This document shows positions 43,685-52,188 of a stretch of DNA of 64,000 nt, piece after piece. The DNA comes from Desulfobulbaceae bacterium (GTDB lineage: Bacteria > Desulfobacterota > Desulfobulbia > Desulfobulbales > SURF-16). The notes beneath the pieces were generated by a model. The model did not search any database and had not been told where the DNA came from. It worked only from the letters and a program-made list of their open reading frames with translations. The stretch spans positions 68,210 through 132,209 of the forward strand of contig JAHLLM010000005.1 in the NCBI GenBank assembly GCA_020444175.1. The letters run 5' to 3'. The translations under genes were made by a program, and so were the position numbers. Position 1 is the stretch's first letter. Each line of letters opens with the position of its first letter.

Positions 43685-44035
43685 ATGGAAAATTTTGATA
43701 AATATGTTGAAATCGCAGAGTGGCTTGCCCTGCCTCTGACCTATTTCATTCTTATCGCCCTTTTTCTTTTTTTTGTAGTGCGCCCTTTTTTTGCCTATCT
43801 CTTTGATGTGGAAAGGGTAAAAATGAATATGGATGAAAAAGAGGAAGGTAAAGAGGAAGAGGGTCCTGAATTTCCCGAGGAATTTTATGACACTGAGTTG
43901 CCTGACAGTGACGAAGTCATGGCGAAACCATCAGGAGTCAATGAAGATCGACAGAAAATCAATAAATTGGCTGAAAGCAATCCTGCTAAGGCAGGTGATC
44001 TTGTCAAACAGTGGTTGAAAAAGGATGAAGCTTAA
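43685..44035 (+). CDS. Small membrane protein resembling the FliF C-terminal region
   Basis: A 116-residue protein with one strong membrane helix (LPLTYFILIALFLFFVVRPF, about 17-36), an acidic linker (about 50-75, DEKEEGKEEEG) and a C-terminal amphipathic tail INKLAESNPAKAGDLVKQWL. In FliF, the flagellar MS-ring protein, the last membrane helix ends with V-V-R-P and a tail of the form (L/V)xxxNPxxxxxxxxxWL binds FliG. Here only these parts are present, without the ring-building domains. It is not a truncated gene by its neat start, promoter and length. Function unknown; I infer FliG binding or a role at the switch. Confidence 0.6.
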   Translation: MENFDKYVEIAEWLALPLTYFILIALFLFFVVRPFFAYLFDVERVKMNMDEKEEGKEEEGPEFPEEFYDTELPDSDEVMAKPSGVNEDRQKINKLAESNPAKAGDLVKQWLKKDEA

Positions 44036-44474
44036 AGCATATTGTCGTTGACGGGCTCTGCTGAATGAAAGTATAACTCCAAGTTTGGTAACTCTGTTCA
44101 GCAAGGCCATACGCCTTGAAGTCTGCTTTTTCCAGCCATCGGCCTGTCCGTAATGAATATGAAATAACGACAGACCTCTTTCCCGAGACTTCTTGGGTGT
44201 TTCCTTGTAAACGTCTTTGCGGGGCTGCAGAGCACGTACAGATGGGTGTCTTAGAATTTATTTTTGTGCCAAAAATGGCAGTAAATATGAAAGAAGCAAG
44301 TTGCATCAGCTGTCTAAGTACTTATCCATGCCCGTAATCCCTTTTCCAGTTTGTCTGGGGTAGAGTTTCGCATATTTTTTTATTTCGGCTGCATTGTTGC
44401 ATTTGTTCCGAATTAGCTTAGTTTTTCGTCAGGTCATAACAGTTTTCTTATTGCATTTTATCGGTACTGATTCC
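44036..44474. other. 439-base intergenic region upstream of mgtE
   Basis: Open frames on both strands (for example 44004-44306 minus) show no family resemblance. I see no M-box magnesium riboswitch pattern. A short GCTGAA/TTCAGC inverted pair lies near 44060-44103. Nothing else to call. Confidence 0.35.
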
Positions 44475-45860
44475 ATGAAAGGAAAGGTTAAAAAAGAGCT
44501 TATCGGCAGTGAAGGTCTTGTCCTTCTCGATACTATCCGCCGTTTGAACAGGCGGAATGCCGTCGACCGCCTCATGAAGGTGCTGAACAAGACTCATCCG
44601 GCTGATATTGCCTGGGTTTTCCGTCATCTGACGACAAATGAACGCAATCATGTATTTAATATCATTGCCCAGAGCAGTGCTGTTGGAGAATTTTTGAGTG
44701 AACTTGATCAGGCTATCATGCTTGAGCTTGTGGAAAATCTGACTCCCAAATTCATGGTGGCTGTGATCAAGGAAATGGCATCAGATGATGCCGCTGATCT
44801 CCTTGAAGCCCTTCCCGGAGAAGTTGCTGCTGAAATCCGTAAATTAATGGGGCGTGAAGACCGTGAAGAGGTTGAAGAGCTCATGCAGTACCACCCGCAA
44901 ACAGCCGGTGGACTCATGTCGCCTGATTTCATGGCCCTTGATGGGGAGCTCAGTGTCGGGGATGCGATCAAAAAGGTGCAGGAGCGCAGCGAAGAGATGG
45001 AAATGGCCTTTTATCTCTATATCACGCATGGAGATGAAGGGCATCTTGCCGGTGTTCTTTCCCTGCGGGAGCTCTTGACGCACCCGCCTTACAGGCAACT
45101 GAAAAATATCATGAATCCCAACGTCATATCTGTTAACACGGATACAGACCAGGAGGAAGCCGCCCATGTGGTTTCCCAGTATAATATTCTGGCTGTCCCT
45201 GTTGTTGACGGCTCCTATAAACTCGTTGGTATCGTAACCGTTGATGACATCATTGATGTCATCCGAGAGGAAGCCACTGAAGATTTTCTGCAAATGGCCG
45301 GCGCTGGTAAAGACAGGGAGATTTTACTTAAATCTACTGTGTCGAATGCCTATACCCGGGCTCCGTGGCTTTTTGCCAGCTGGGTTGGTGGGATAGTGGC
45401 GGCAGTTGTCATCACCTTGTTTGAGGAGGAACTGCAAAAAGTTCTGGCCCTGGCTGCTTTTATTCCTATTGTCATGGGAATGGGAGGCAACATCGGCACC
45501 CAGTCAAGTACAATTGTTGTACGGGGCATTGCCACCGGACGCATCAACATGCAGGAACTGTCCAAGGTTATTTTCAAGGAGATGCGAGTCGGGCTTCTTC
45601 TCGGCACATTTTACGGTCTCATTCTTGGCGTTTTTGCCTTTTTTTCCTATTCGGAACCCGTAGAACTTGGATTGGTTGTAGGATTTTCCGTTCTTTTTGC
45701 CATGACCCTTGCTGCAACAGTCGGCACCTTTGTTCCTCTTGTATTAAAGAGGCTGGATGTTGATGCAGCAGTGGCTACAGGCCCTTTTGTGACGACCTCC
45801 ATCGATATTTTCGGCGTAATAACCTATTTTTTCATTGCAAAACTCTTTCTTGATATCTGA
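44475..45860 (+). CDS. mgtE: Magnesium transporter MgtE
   Basis: MgtE is a gated magnesium channel. The N-terminal MgtE_N superhelix (about 25-130, with HPADIAWVFRHL), two CBS domains (about 135-260, containing FYLYITHGD and LAVPVVDGSYKLVGIVTVDD) and a C-terminal membrane part (about 285-460, containing GNIGTQSSTIVVRGIATG, a pore signature) are all present. I choose the ATG at 44475 because the upstream extension is hydrophobic and unlike homologs. The HtrA-like gene follows after eight bases, so the two are probably one operon. Confidence 0.93.
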   Translation: MKGKVKKELIGSEGLVLLDTIRRLNRRNAVDRLMKVLNKTHPADIAWVFRHLTTNERNHVFNIIAQSSAVGEFLSELDQAIMLELVENLTPKFMVAVIKEMASDDAADLLEALPGEVAAEIRKLMGREDREEVEELMQYHPQTAGGLMSPDFMALDGELSVGDAIKKVQERSEEMEMAFYLYITHGDEGHLAGVLSLRELLTHPPYRQLKNIMNPNVISVNTDTDQEEAAHVVSQYNILAVPVVDGSYKLVGIVTVDDIIDVIREEATEDFLQMAGAGKDREILLKSTVSNAYTRAPWLFASWVGGIVAAVVITLFEEELQKVLALAAFIPIVMGMGGNIGTQSSTIVVRGIATGRINMQELSKVIFKEMRVGLLLGTFYGLILGVFAFFSYSEPVELGLVVGFSVLFAMTLAATVGTFVPLVLKRLDVDAAVATGPFVTTSIDIFGVITYFFIAKLFLDI

Positions 45861-45868
45861 TTTTTCTC

Positions 45869-46978
45869 ATGAATGACAAAAATCCCCGGAGAATTTCTCC
45901 TGTTATATATCTTGTTGTTGCCCTTGTCGCGATCTGGTGGTTCTGGGGGGGGCATAAATCACCCGTAAACAATCCGAGTCAGGTGCCCCGAGCAGTAACA
46001 GCTCGCGGAGATCTTGCTTCTGATGAAAGGAACACGATTGAGCTTTTCCAGGAAATTTCGCCCTCGGTTGTGTTTATTACCAGCGTTGAACTCCGCCGGA
46101 ATCTGTTCAGCCTTAATGTGTATGAAATACCAAAAGGAACCGGCTCGGGGTTTGTCTGGGATCAGGAAGGCCGCATTGTTACAAATTATCATGTTATTGA
46201 AGATGCCAGCCAGGTGCAGGTGACGCTGGCGGATAATACGACCTGGAAGGCTGTCCTTGTCGGAGCTTCACCTGACAAGGATATAGCCGTTCTGAAGATA
46301 TCCGCTCCAGCTTCGGGGCTCAAACCCATACCGGTCGGGGAATCGGGAACATTGCAGGTCGGCCAGAAAGTTTTTGCCATTGGTAATCCTTTTGGACTTG
46401 ATCAGACCATTACCGCTGGAATTGTCAGTGCCCTGGGACGCGAAATTCGCTCGGCAAACGGTATGACAATTCATAACGTCATTCAGACAGATGCTGCTAT
46501 CAATCCCGGCAATTCCGGTGGGCCTTTGCTTGACAGTGCCGGGCGCCTTATTGGCGTTAATACGGCAATTTACAGTCCAAGCGGCAGTAATGCCGGAATA
46601 GGGTTTGCCGTGCCGGCGGATGAAGTCAACAGAGTGGTCACGGAGCTGATAAAGCATGGAAAACTGATTCGACCCGGTCTGGGAATTTCCGTGGCCAACG
46701 AACGTTTGGTGGACCGGCTCGATATACAAGGCGTGCTGATCGTGCAGGTTGAAAGGGGAAGTGCTGCAGAAAAGGCTGGGTTACGGGGAGTTCGCAGAAT
46801 TTCGGGTGAACTTTTTATGGGAGATATTCTTGTCGGCTTAAATGGTGTGTCAATTACTTCTCTGGATGATTTGCTTCAGGAACTTGAAAAGTATAAGGTT
46901 GGGGACGAGGTGACTTTAAAGGTCATTCGAGATGGTCAGGAGTTTCAGGTCCAGGTCATTCTGGAACCTGTTGGCTGA
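45869..46978 (+). CDS. HtrA/DegP-like trypsin-type serine protease with PDZ domain
   Basis: An N-terminal membrane helix (about 9-26, ending WWFWGG) anchors the protein, then a trypsin-like domain (about 55-250) with the catalytic His in IVTNYHVIEDA, Asp in DKDIAVLKI and Ser in NPGNSGGPLLD. One PDZ domain (about 265-365) with GLGISVANERL and GDILVGLNG follows. It should act in the periplasm on misfolded proteins, like DegS with one PDZ. Start ATG eight bases after mgtE stop. No partner sigma or anti-sigma is near. Confidence 0.92.
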   Translation: MNDKNPRRISPVIYLVVALVAIWWFWGGHKSPVNNPSQVPRAVTARGDLASDERNTIELFQEISPSVVFITSVELRRNLFSLNVYEIPKGTGSGFVWDQEGRIVTNYHVIEDASQVQVTLADNTTWKAVLVGASPDKDIAVLKISAPASGLKPIPVGESGTLQVGQKVFAIGNPFGLDQTITAGIVSALGREIRSANGMTIHNVIQTDAAINPGNSGGPLLDSAGRLIGVNTAIYSPSGSNAGIGFAVPADEVNRVVTELIKHGKLIRPGLGISVANERLVDRLDIQGVLIVQVERGSAAEKAGLRGVRRISGELFMGDILVGLNGVSITSLDDLLQELEKYKVGDEVTLKVIRDGQEFQVQVILEPVG

Positions 46979-47133
46979 TTGCGGGTCTTTATAGGAAAGC
47001 GTTGCACAAACAGTCCGAGGTGTGGATGAGGGATAGTCGATATTGAAAAGAAATAACAATCGTCAGTTCAAATTCATGACGCAACGCTTTTTTCACGCTT
47101 CAGGATATTCGAGAGGAAAGTGAGTCGATAACA

Positions 47134-48498
47134 GTGACTTCCTGGTGGACGAGGGCATTAAAAAGTCTGATTTCGTTTGATGATGGAGCAAGGCTCGATT
47201 TATTCAGGATTTTTCCATCATTTCGCAGGTTCCTGGCTGCCAGGCATCATTACGCCCAGTTGCGGACGGCTGCAGATGTTCTCTTTGTGTTGGTGCTTCT
47301 CTCCGGTTTTTTCGGTCCTCAGAATGCAGAGAGAAACTTTGCCGTTTTTCTGACCTGGGGGATTTTGTGGCCGGCAATCGTGCTCTCCTGGTTTTTTGTC
47401 GGACGCATGTGGTGTGGAATTTGTCCGTTTCCCGGTCTTGGTGTTTTTCTGCAGAAAAAGGGCCTGACGTTTTCCATTAAGGTCCCTAAGATTTTACAGA
47501 AATACGGTGTCTACTGCTCTGTTTCCCTGCTCGCTCTTATTATCTGGTTTGAAACTGTCGGCGGTTTGGATCAATGGCCTGCGGGCACGTCTTATCTTAT
47601 CCTCGCCATAGCCCTTGGTTCGGCTATCATGGCCATCCTGTTTCCGGGGCAGGCCTGGTGTCGCCATCTCTGTCCTTTAGGGCGCATAAGCGGGGCAGCT
47701 GCCACTCTTTCCATCACGGAATTTCGCGCAGATCATGACAAGTGCCGCGGATGTGAAACTTTTGGCTGCAAAAAGGGAGTGGATGATAAGCGCGGCTGCC
47801 CTGTCTATCTTGGAGCGATTTCCGTCCAGCATAATCTTCATTGCCTGGTTTGCGGGCACTGTCTGCCTCTCTGTCATCGGGACTCACCGCAGCTGCTCAT
47901 TCGCAATCCTTATAATGAACTTATCAATAATGCAGGACGTTTTATCACCTGCACCTATACTGTTCCTTTTCTCATTGGCTCTCAGCTTGCCCGTTTTCTC
48001 AGGGAAAAGGCTGTGTACAGCAAGGCCATGGAGCTTTTGGCATTTTCCGATGCCTTGCTTTTCAGTCTGCTGCTCGGATTTTCAATTCTTGTTGTTCTCG
48101 GGATCATAAAACTTGGGAACTGGCTCTTTGGCGTCAAGGAGAAAGATCCCATCGTCGGCCGCCTGTCGCCCATGGTGCCTATTCTCATTCCCATGGCATT
48201 CACTGGCGAACTTGTTTACCGGCTCGCTCATTTTGCCGAGGGGATCGGTGATTTTATTCCAACATTCGGTAGACAGTTCGGACTGCAGGTTCTGGAGACC
48301 GTTGCTTTTTCCATACCTGTGTTTCCCGTTCAGGTCCTTTCCGCCTTTTTTATGATGAACGGCTCCATCGCAGGAGGATATATCCTCTGGCGGTATTGTC
48401 TTGGTCCCTTTGAAGGTGTTGTCAGTTTGAAGAATTTCATCATCATCCATATCCTTCTTGGCGCTACATTATCCGGCTACCTGATGGTTATTTTTTAG
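47134..48498 (+). CDS. NapH/NosR-like membrane polyferredoxin
   Basis: Multiple membrane helices alternate with cysteine motifs. The first, WCGICPFPGLGVF, and second, WCRHLCPLGRIS, are the CxxxCP pattern of NapH/CcoG/NosR proteins. Then two ferredoxin-like clusters lie in CRGCETFGCKKG and CLVCGHCLPLCHRDSP, for [4Fe-4S] centres. The protein should carry electrons across or along the membrane. The substrate or partner is not visible in context. The GTG start follows GAGAGGAAAG. It is 155 bases after the HtrA gene, with a long-range AAAGCGTTGC/GCAACGCTTT inverted pair between them. Confidence 0.8.
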   Translation: MTSWWTRALKSLISFDDGARLDLFRIFPSFRRFLAARHHYAQLRTAADVLFVLVLLSGFFGPQNAERNFAVFLTWGILWPAIVLSWFFVGRMWCGICPFPGLGVFLQKKGLTFSIKVPKILQKYGVYCSVSLLALIIWFETVGGLDQWPAGTSYLILAIALGSAIMAILFPGQAWCRHLCPLGRISGAAATLSITEFRADHDKCRGCETFGCKKGVDDKRGCPVYLGAISVQHNLHCLVCGHCLPLCHRDSPQLLIRNPYNELINNAGRFITCTYTVPFLIGSQLARFLREKAVYSKAMELLAFSDALLFSLLLGFSILVVLGIIKLGNWLFGVKEKDPIVGRLSPMVPILIPMAFTGELVYRLAHFAEGIGDFIPTFGRQFGLQVLETVAFSIPVFPVQVLSAFFMMNGSIAGGYILWRYCLGPFEGVVSLKNFIIIHILLGATLSGYLMVIF

Positions 48499-48691
48499 GG
48501 GAGCCATCCTCTATTGTCCGGTTAATTTTTTTACATCATCAGTTTCAATCCTGAACTATCCTTCCAATGTATTCATTGCCTTGACGCATCGTAACAGATT
48601 CTGCCTGTTCCGGATGATTCTCTCCCCTATCTGTTTGCCGTACTTTTTAAGACGATTTTATGCGCCCGCCGACTTACCATATGATCTGTCG

Positions 48692-49792
48692 CTACAGAGG
48701 ATTCTTATCGGTTTCGCTGGGGGAGGAGGAGGTTTCTCCTTGGTTCTCTTCAGGGGGGATGGTGGGCATCATTTTTTTGCCTTTATCTCTGGCAAGCTGC
48801 CGCATGGTCTTTGAAGGATCGGATTCATCCAGGATCTCAAGGCCCACTATTTCTTCTATGATATCCTCAAGGCTGATGACGCCTGTCATGCCGCCATATT
48901 CGTCGACAACGCAGAAAAGGTGCTGACGGCGTTCGAAAAAATCAAGCATGACCTTATAAAGGCTGGCCGTTTCCGGAACAAAGTGGACAGGTTTCATAAA
49001 GGCGGCCAGTGACTGGTTTTCATTACCCTTCACCACGCTGAGGAAAACGTCTTTTCTCATGATTATGCCGACAATATCATTTGGCTCTCTGTTATAGATC
49101 GGCACACGGCTGTGTCTGTTCCACTGTTCGGTCAGGAGTTTTGCTTCACTGACTGTAAGATGTTTATCCAGGGTAAAGGTAACTGTTCGGGGAGTCATGG
49201 CCTGTCTGACCGTTTTTACCTTGAGATCAATAATGTTTTTTATAATTCCTTCCTGCTGATGATCAATTTTGCCTGATTTTCTGCTCAGAAGCGCCATGAT
49301 CTGGATCTCTTCGGCTGACACATGGTTATCCTGGGCTGATCCCGGTATAAGTCTGGTGGCGATTTGACAAATCCAGATAATAGGTGCAAGGATTTTAACA
49401 AGTATGGTCAGGGGCAGGGCAATGAAAGGGGCAATTTTTCTGTTGTAAACAACGCCAACGGTCTTGGGGAGTATTTCCGAGAACAGAAGGATAGTAAGTG
49501 TGAAGAGCGCTGAAAACAGGCTGAGATATTTTTCTCCAAAGACTACGGAAGCCGAAGCACCGGCTATTGCCGCGCCCATTGTGTTGGCAATAGTGTTTAA
49601 GGTCAGAATTGCGGTGATCGGCGGCTGGATGTTATCCTTTAATCGACGGAGTTGTTTGCCGGAAAGCTTGTTTGATTTGGCGAGGAGCTCAACCCGACTG
49701 ATGGGGACGGAATAGAGGACGGCCTCGAATATGCTGCAAAGGGCTGAAACAACAATGGCAATTCCAGCAGCAAGACAAAGTTTTATTATCAA
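48692..49792 (-). CDS. CNNM/CorC-type transporter (DUF21 plus CBS pair)
   Basis: An N-terminal DUF21 membrane domain (about 1-180) with FEAVLYSVPISRVELLAKS and FSEILPKTVGVVYNRKIAP is followed by a CBS pair (about 200-320) with TFTLDKHLTVSEAKLL and FCVVDEYGGMTGVISLEDIIEEIVG, the standard HlyC/CorC/CNNM layout. The C-terminal CorC_HlyC domain of full-length family members is absent; a charged tail of about 40 residues ends the protein. These proteins export or sense magnesium. The start codon is TTG with only a weak ribosome site. mgtE lies about 3 kb away. Confidence 0.88.
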   Translation of the reverse strand: MIIKLCLAAGIAIVVSALCSIFEAVLYSVPISRVELLAKSNKLSGKQLRRLKDNIQPPITAILTLNTIANTMGAAIAGASASVVFGEKYLSLFSALFTLTILLFSEILPKTVGVVYNRKIAPFIALPLTILVKILAPIIWICQIATRLIPGSAQDNHVSAEEIQIMALLSRKSGKIDHQQEGIIKNIIDLKVKTVRQAMTPRTVTFTLDKHLTVSEAKLLTEQWNRHSRVPIYNREPNDIVGIIMRKDVFLSVVKGNENQSLAAFMKPVHFVPETASLYKVMLDFFERRQHLFCVVDEYGGMTGVISLEDIIEEIVGLEILDESDPSKTMRQLARDKGKKMMPTIPPEENQGETSSSPSETDKNPL

Positions 49793-49819
49793 GGTATGAC
49801 TGTATTAATGTTTGGGTAA

Positions 49820-50203
49820 TTAATTTAATTGGGCGGTTTCCGCAGAATTCTCCGCCAGAAACGTTTCTAATTTTTCTATTTGCTCAGGTGTTAGATTATC
49901 AAACATGACGCCATTACGCCTGACAATGGTTGATCCTGTTGGATGGATAGGAGCTGAATCCGTAGATGTTACTGTTTTACAAGGAATATTTTCAAGGTAG
50001 AAGCCATTTGAACTGTTTAGAATACCCAGTTCTAGGAGCATATCCTGGGTAATTTCTTTGTTCGTTAAATAACGAAATGCAAGCCCTCCTTTACTGATAT
50101 TAATAATCTGTCCAAAAGTTGTTTCGTTAAAAACAAGAATATCATCAGAGAGTTGGTAGCGTTTGTGTTTCCTTCTTTCCTCAAGTCTTGTTTGATTTTC
50201 CAT
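49820..50203 (-). CDS. PilZ domain protein
   Basis: A 127-residue single-domain PilZ protein. RRKHKRYQLSDDILVFN contains the RxxxR motif, with IINISKGGLAFRYL for the xxSxxGxxF motif, so cyclic-di-GMP binding is expected. It carries no output domain. It lies behind the CNNM-type gene in the opposite order (upstream on the minus strand, 27 bases before its TTG), so they may share a transcript. It shares a divergent promoter region with the M23-like gene that contains an exact 15-bp dyad. Confidence 0.85.
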   Translation of the reverse strand: MENQTRLEERRKHKRYQLSDDILVFNETTFGQIINISKGGLAFRYLTNKEITQDMLLELGILNSSNGFYLENIPCKTVTSTDSAPIHPTGSTIVRRNGVMFDNLTPEQIEKLETFLAENSAETAQLN

Positions 50204-50350
50204 GGCTTTAACTCCGTCTTTGGTCAGTTTGTTAGGCGGGGTAAAATAAAGGCAATCTTAAATCAGATTATCATTTATAGGTTATAAATTTACTCATTCA
50301 TTGCAATTAAAGCAAGATATTCCTTGATTTTTGTCCGCCTGTACTATTAT

Positions 50351-50383
50351 ACGATAAAATCGTAAAAATTACGATTTTATCGT
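50351..50383. promoter_or_regulatory. Double ACGAT(A/T)3ATCGT dyad, candidate operator
   Basis: ACGATAAAATCGT and ACGATTTTATCGT are each palindromic apart from the central base triplet, and are reverse complements of each other, giving a 15-bp perfect hairpin with a three-base loop (50351-50365/50369-50383). It lies in the 395-base region between the divergent PilZ and M23-like genes. Low GC and the ordered symmetry suggest a DNA-binding site rather than a terminator. Confidence 0.55.
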
Positions 50384-50598
50384 CTTCAGGCTCGTTAACT
50401 TATTGATTTGTCGAGTTGCTCGGCGCGTCTTGGGATTTTTCACCCTGAAGGGTATAAAAGCGACTCCTGCATTATTTGACGGTTTTGCAAAAAAAATCCA
50501 ACAGCATTTCACACTTTTCAATTTACATCGTAGAAAAAAATCTTGTTACAAAACAACGGATTAACAAGAAATAATGAGAATCTTCATTTTGAGTTATC

Positions 50599-51138
50599 AT
50601 GCTGAATGACAGGCAAATCGGTCAATTAATTCTTGAAATCAACGGGAAACGAGCTGGTGATTTTAAAAACTGGTTTTTTATGCCCGGAATGGGCTTTGAA
50701 GATTGTGAAAAGTGGTGGGGTGGTGGAGGGATGAGGGTTCGTCCCCATGAAGGAGTCGATCTCTGCTGCTATGAAGATAGAAAAGGAGAGAGACTGTTCT
50801 TGAGTGAGCAAACCCGAATTCCAAGTATTTCTTCGGGAGAAATTGTAGCAATCTGTAAAGATTTTCTCGGGCACACTGTTTTTGTTAAAAATGGGGAAGA
50901 GGATTTCGGCGAAATTATTATCGCCTATGCCCATATCCAACCATATTGCCAGCTTGGCGATTTTGTTCAAACAGGTGACCCTGTCGGAGAGATTTGTGCG
51001 ACGACAAGAGAGAAGATTTTACCTCATCTGCATCTTTCTCTCTTGCTGCCGCCGCCTGAACTCAAATATAAAGATCTGAATTGGCAGTATTTAAATAACT
51101 GTAAAAAGGATATCTTTTTGAATCCTTTCTGCCATTGA
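50599..51138 (+). CDS. M23/LytM-like peptidase domain protein without signal peptide
   Basis: The full M23 metal set can be seen: H50-E-G-V-D54 (HxxxD), H112 in AYAHIQP, and H143-L-H145 (HxH), in the usual order within a 179-residue protein. M23 enzymes cut peptidoglycan cross-bridges in the periplasm or outside. Here no signal peptide or membrane segment is present at the N-terminus, so the protein appears cytoplasmic, or it is exported in an unusual way. CATGCTG starts the gene; ribosome site weak. A 160-residue partner follows 13 bases later. Confidence 0.75.
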   Translation: MLNDRQIGQLILEINGKRAGDFKNWFFMPGMGFEDCEKWWGGGGMRVRPHEGVDLCCYEDRKGERLFLSEQTRIPSISSGEIVAICKDFLGHTVFVKNGEEDFGEIIIAYAHIQPYCQLGDFVQTGDPVGEICATTREKILPHLHLSLLLPPPELKYKDLNWQYLNNCKKDIFLNPFCH

Positions 51139-51151
51139 TAAGGAGAATCAC

Positions 51152-51634
51152 ATGCCGTCTGAAATAGAAAGAAAATTTATTCCCACCCTTCGGGAGGGCG
51201 TTGATATGGTGAAGATGATTTTTTTCAAGGATTTGAAAAATTATCTCCAAAACAAATTCGAAGAAGAAGAGCCTGTTTATTGTGGAATGCTGGCTGCCGC
51301 CGTGATGAATGAACTCTTTGGAACGCCAAATCCTGATGAGAAGTTTAAATCCTTTGCCCATGATAACAGTGAGCGGATACGGCAGGAATTGGCAAATGTT
51401 GCCCATGAATTCAAAGATTTATGTATTTTGCTCACCGATGCCCTACGCATACATTTTCTCTGTAACCATCAGGAGGGGATAGAGGATAATAACGAGGCAA
51501 TTCTGAAGAAGGCAAAAGAGTACGGAATACTCATAGAGGAGAGGGATGTCCCGCTGCCAAAAGGTTTTATGGAGCTGATCTACACTGTTGGCAAAGCCCA
51601 TGGTCTCATTGTTGAGCAGACGCGGACAAGTTAA
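51152..51634 (+). CDS. Conserved-looking helical protein of unknown function
   Basis: A 160-residue protein with no motif I recognise. It is predicted mostly helical, has an acidic FEEEEPVYC stretch, a FLCNHQEG segment and a moderately hydrophobic C-terminal third. AAGGAG lies well placed before the ATG at 51152, and the gene starts 13 bases after the M23-like gene, so the two are likely one operon and could act together. No signal peptide or membrane segment. Function not known. Confidence 0.65.
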   Translation: MPSEIERKFIPTLREGVDMVKMIFFKDLKNYLQNKFEEEEPVYCGMLAAAVMNELFGTPNPDEKFKSFAHDNSERIRQELANVAHEFKDLCILLTDALRIHFLCNHQEGIEDNNEAILKKAKEYGILIEERDVPLPKGFMELIYTVGKAHGLIVEQTRTS

Positions 51635-51653
51635 ACAATTACAGTCACATATC

Positions 51654-52136
51654 CTATAATTCGTAAAGGGTTTCGTCCTGAACAGGAGGAGTTTTTTTTC
51701 GCATAATTTTCTTTTTCATCTTGCCGAAAGGATCTTCGTTTTCCAGAAGATCTCCCATGTCCTGTTCGATTTTATCAGGATCTTCGCCCGCTTCCATGCG
51801 ACTTAATGCCTCCTCCATGCCATCTCCCAGATTGAGTCCGGTTTCGTGGGAAAATTTTCTCATGAGCCGGGCCATCTGGCGTGGATCATCTTCATTGATA
51901 TTTTCGGCTTCATGGGCAAGCCCGGCCATGACACGCTCCATCTGCGATTCATCAATGTCGGGCATGAAATCATCCTCACTCTCTTTGGCCTTGCCCACAG
52001 TGGAAAAGAGAGACATTTGACGCTTCAGGCTACCCTTGCATTTCGGGCAGGATGGTTTTGCCTCGGTATTGGGCCTGGTTGAGAAAAAATTAAAAATGGT
52101 ATGGCACTCTTTGCAGTAAAATTCATATATCGGCAT
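51654..52136 (-). CDS. FmdB-family zinc ribbon protein
   Basis: The N-terminus MPIYEFYCKECHTIFNFF followed by KPSCPKCKGSLKRQ gives the FmdB zinc ribbon (two Cys pairs). The C-terminal two thirds is acidic and low complexity (EDDFMPDIDES, MEEALSRMEAGEDPDKIEQDMGD). I use the ATG at 52136 (MPIYEF), since most homologs begin with this string; a GTG at 52145 would add three residues. FmdB proteins are common small regulators or zinc ribbons of unclear role. Confidence 0.85.
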   Translation of the reverse strand: MPIYEFYCKECHTIFNFFSTRPNTEAKPSCPKCKGSLKRQMSLFSTVGKAKESEDDFMPDIDESQMERVMAGLAHEAENINEDDPRQMARLMRKFSHETGLNLGDGMEEALSRMEAGEDPDKIEQDMGDLLENEDPFGKMKKKIMRKKTPPVQDETLYEL

Positions 52137-52188
52137 ACTTTTCACTCAGACTGTTTTAATTTCCTTGAATCTTGAACACAAGAGGAGC

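Noticed and set aside
44036-44474. Magnesium M-box before mgtE
   Set aside because: No M-box hallmarks found; only a short inverted pair.
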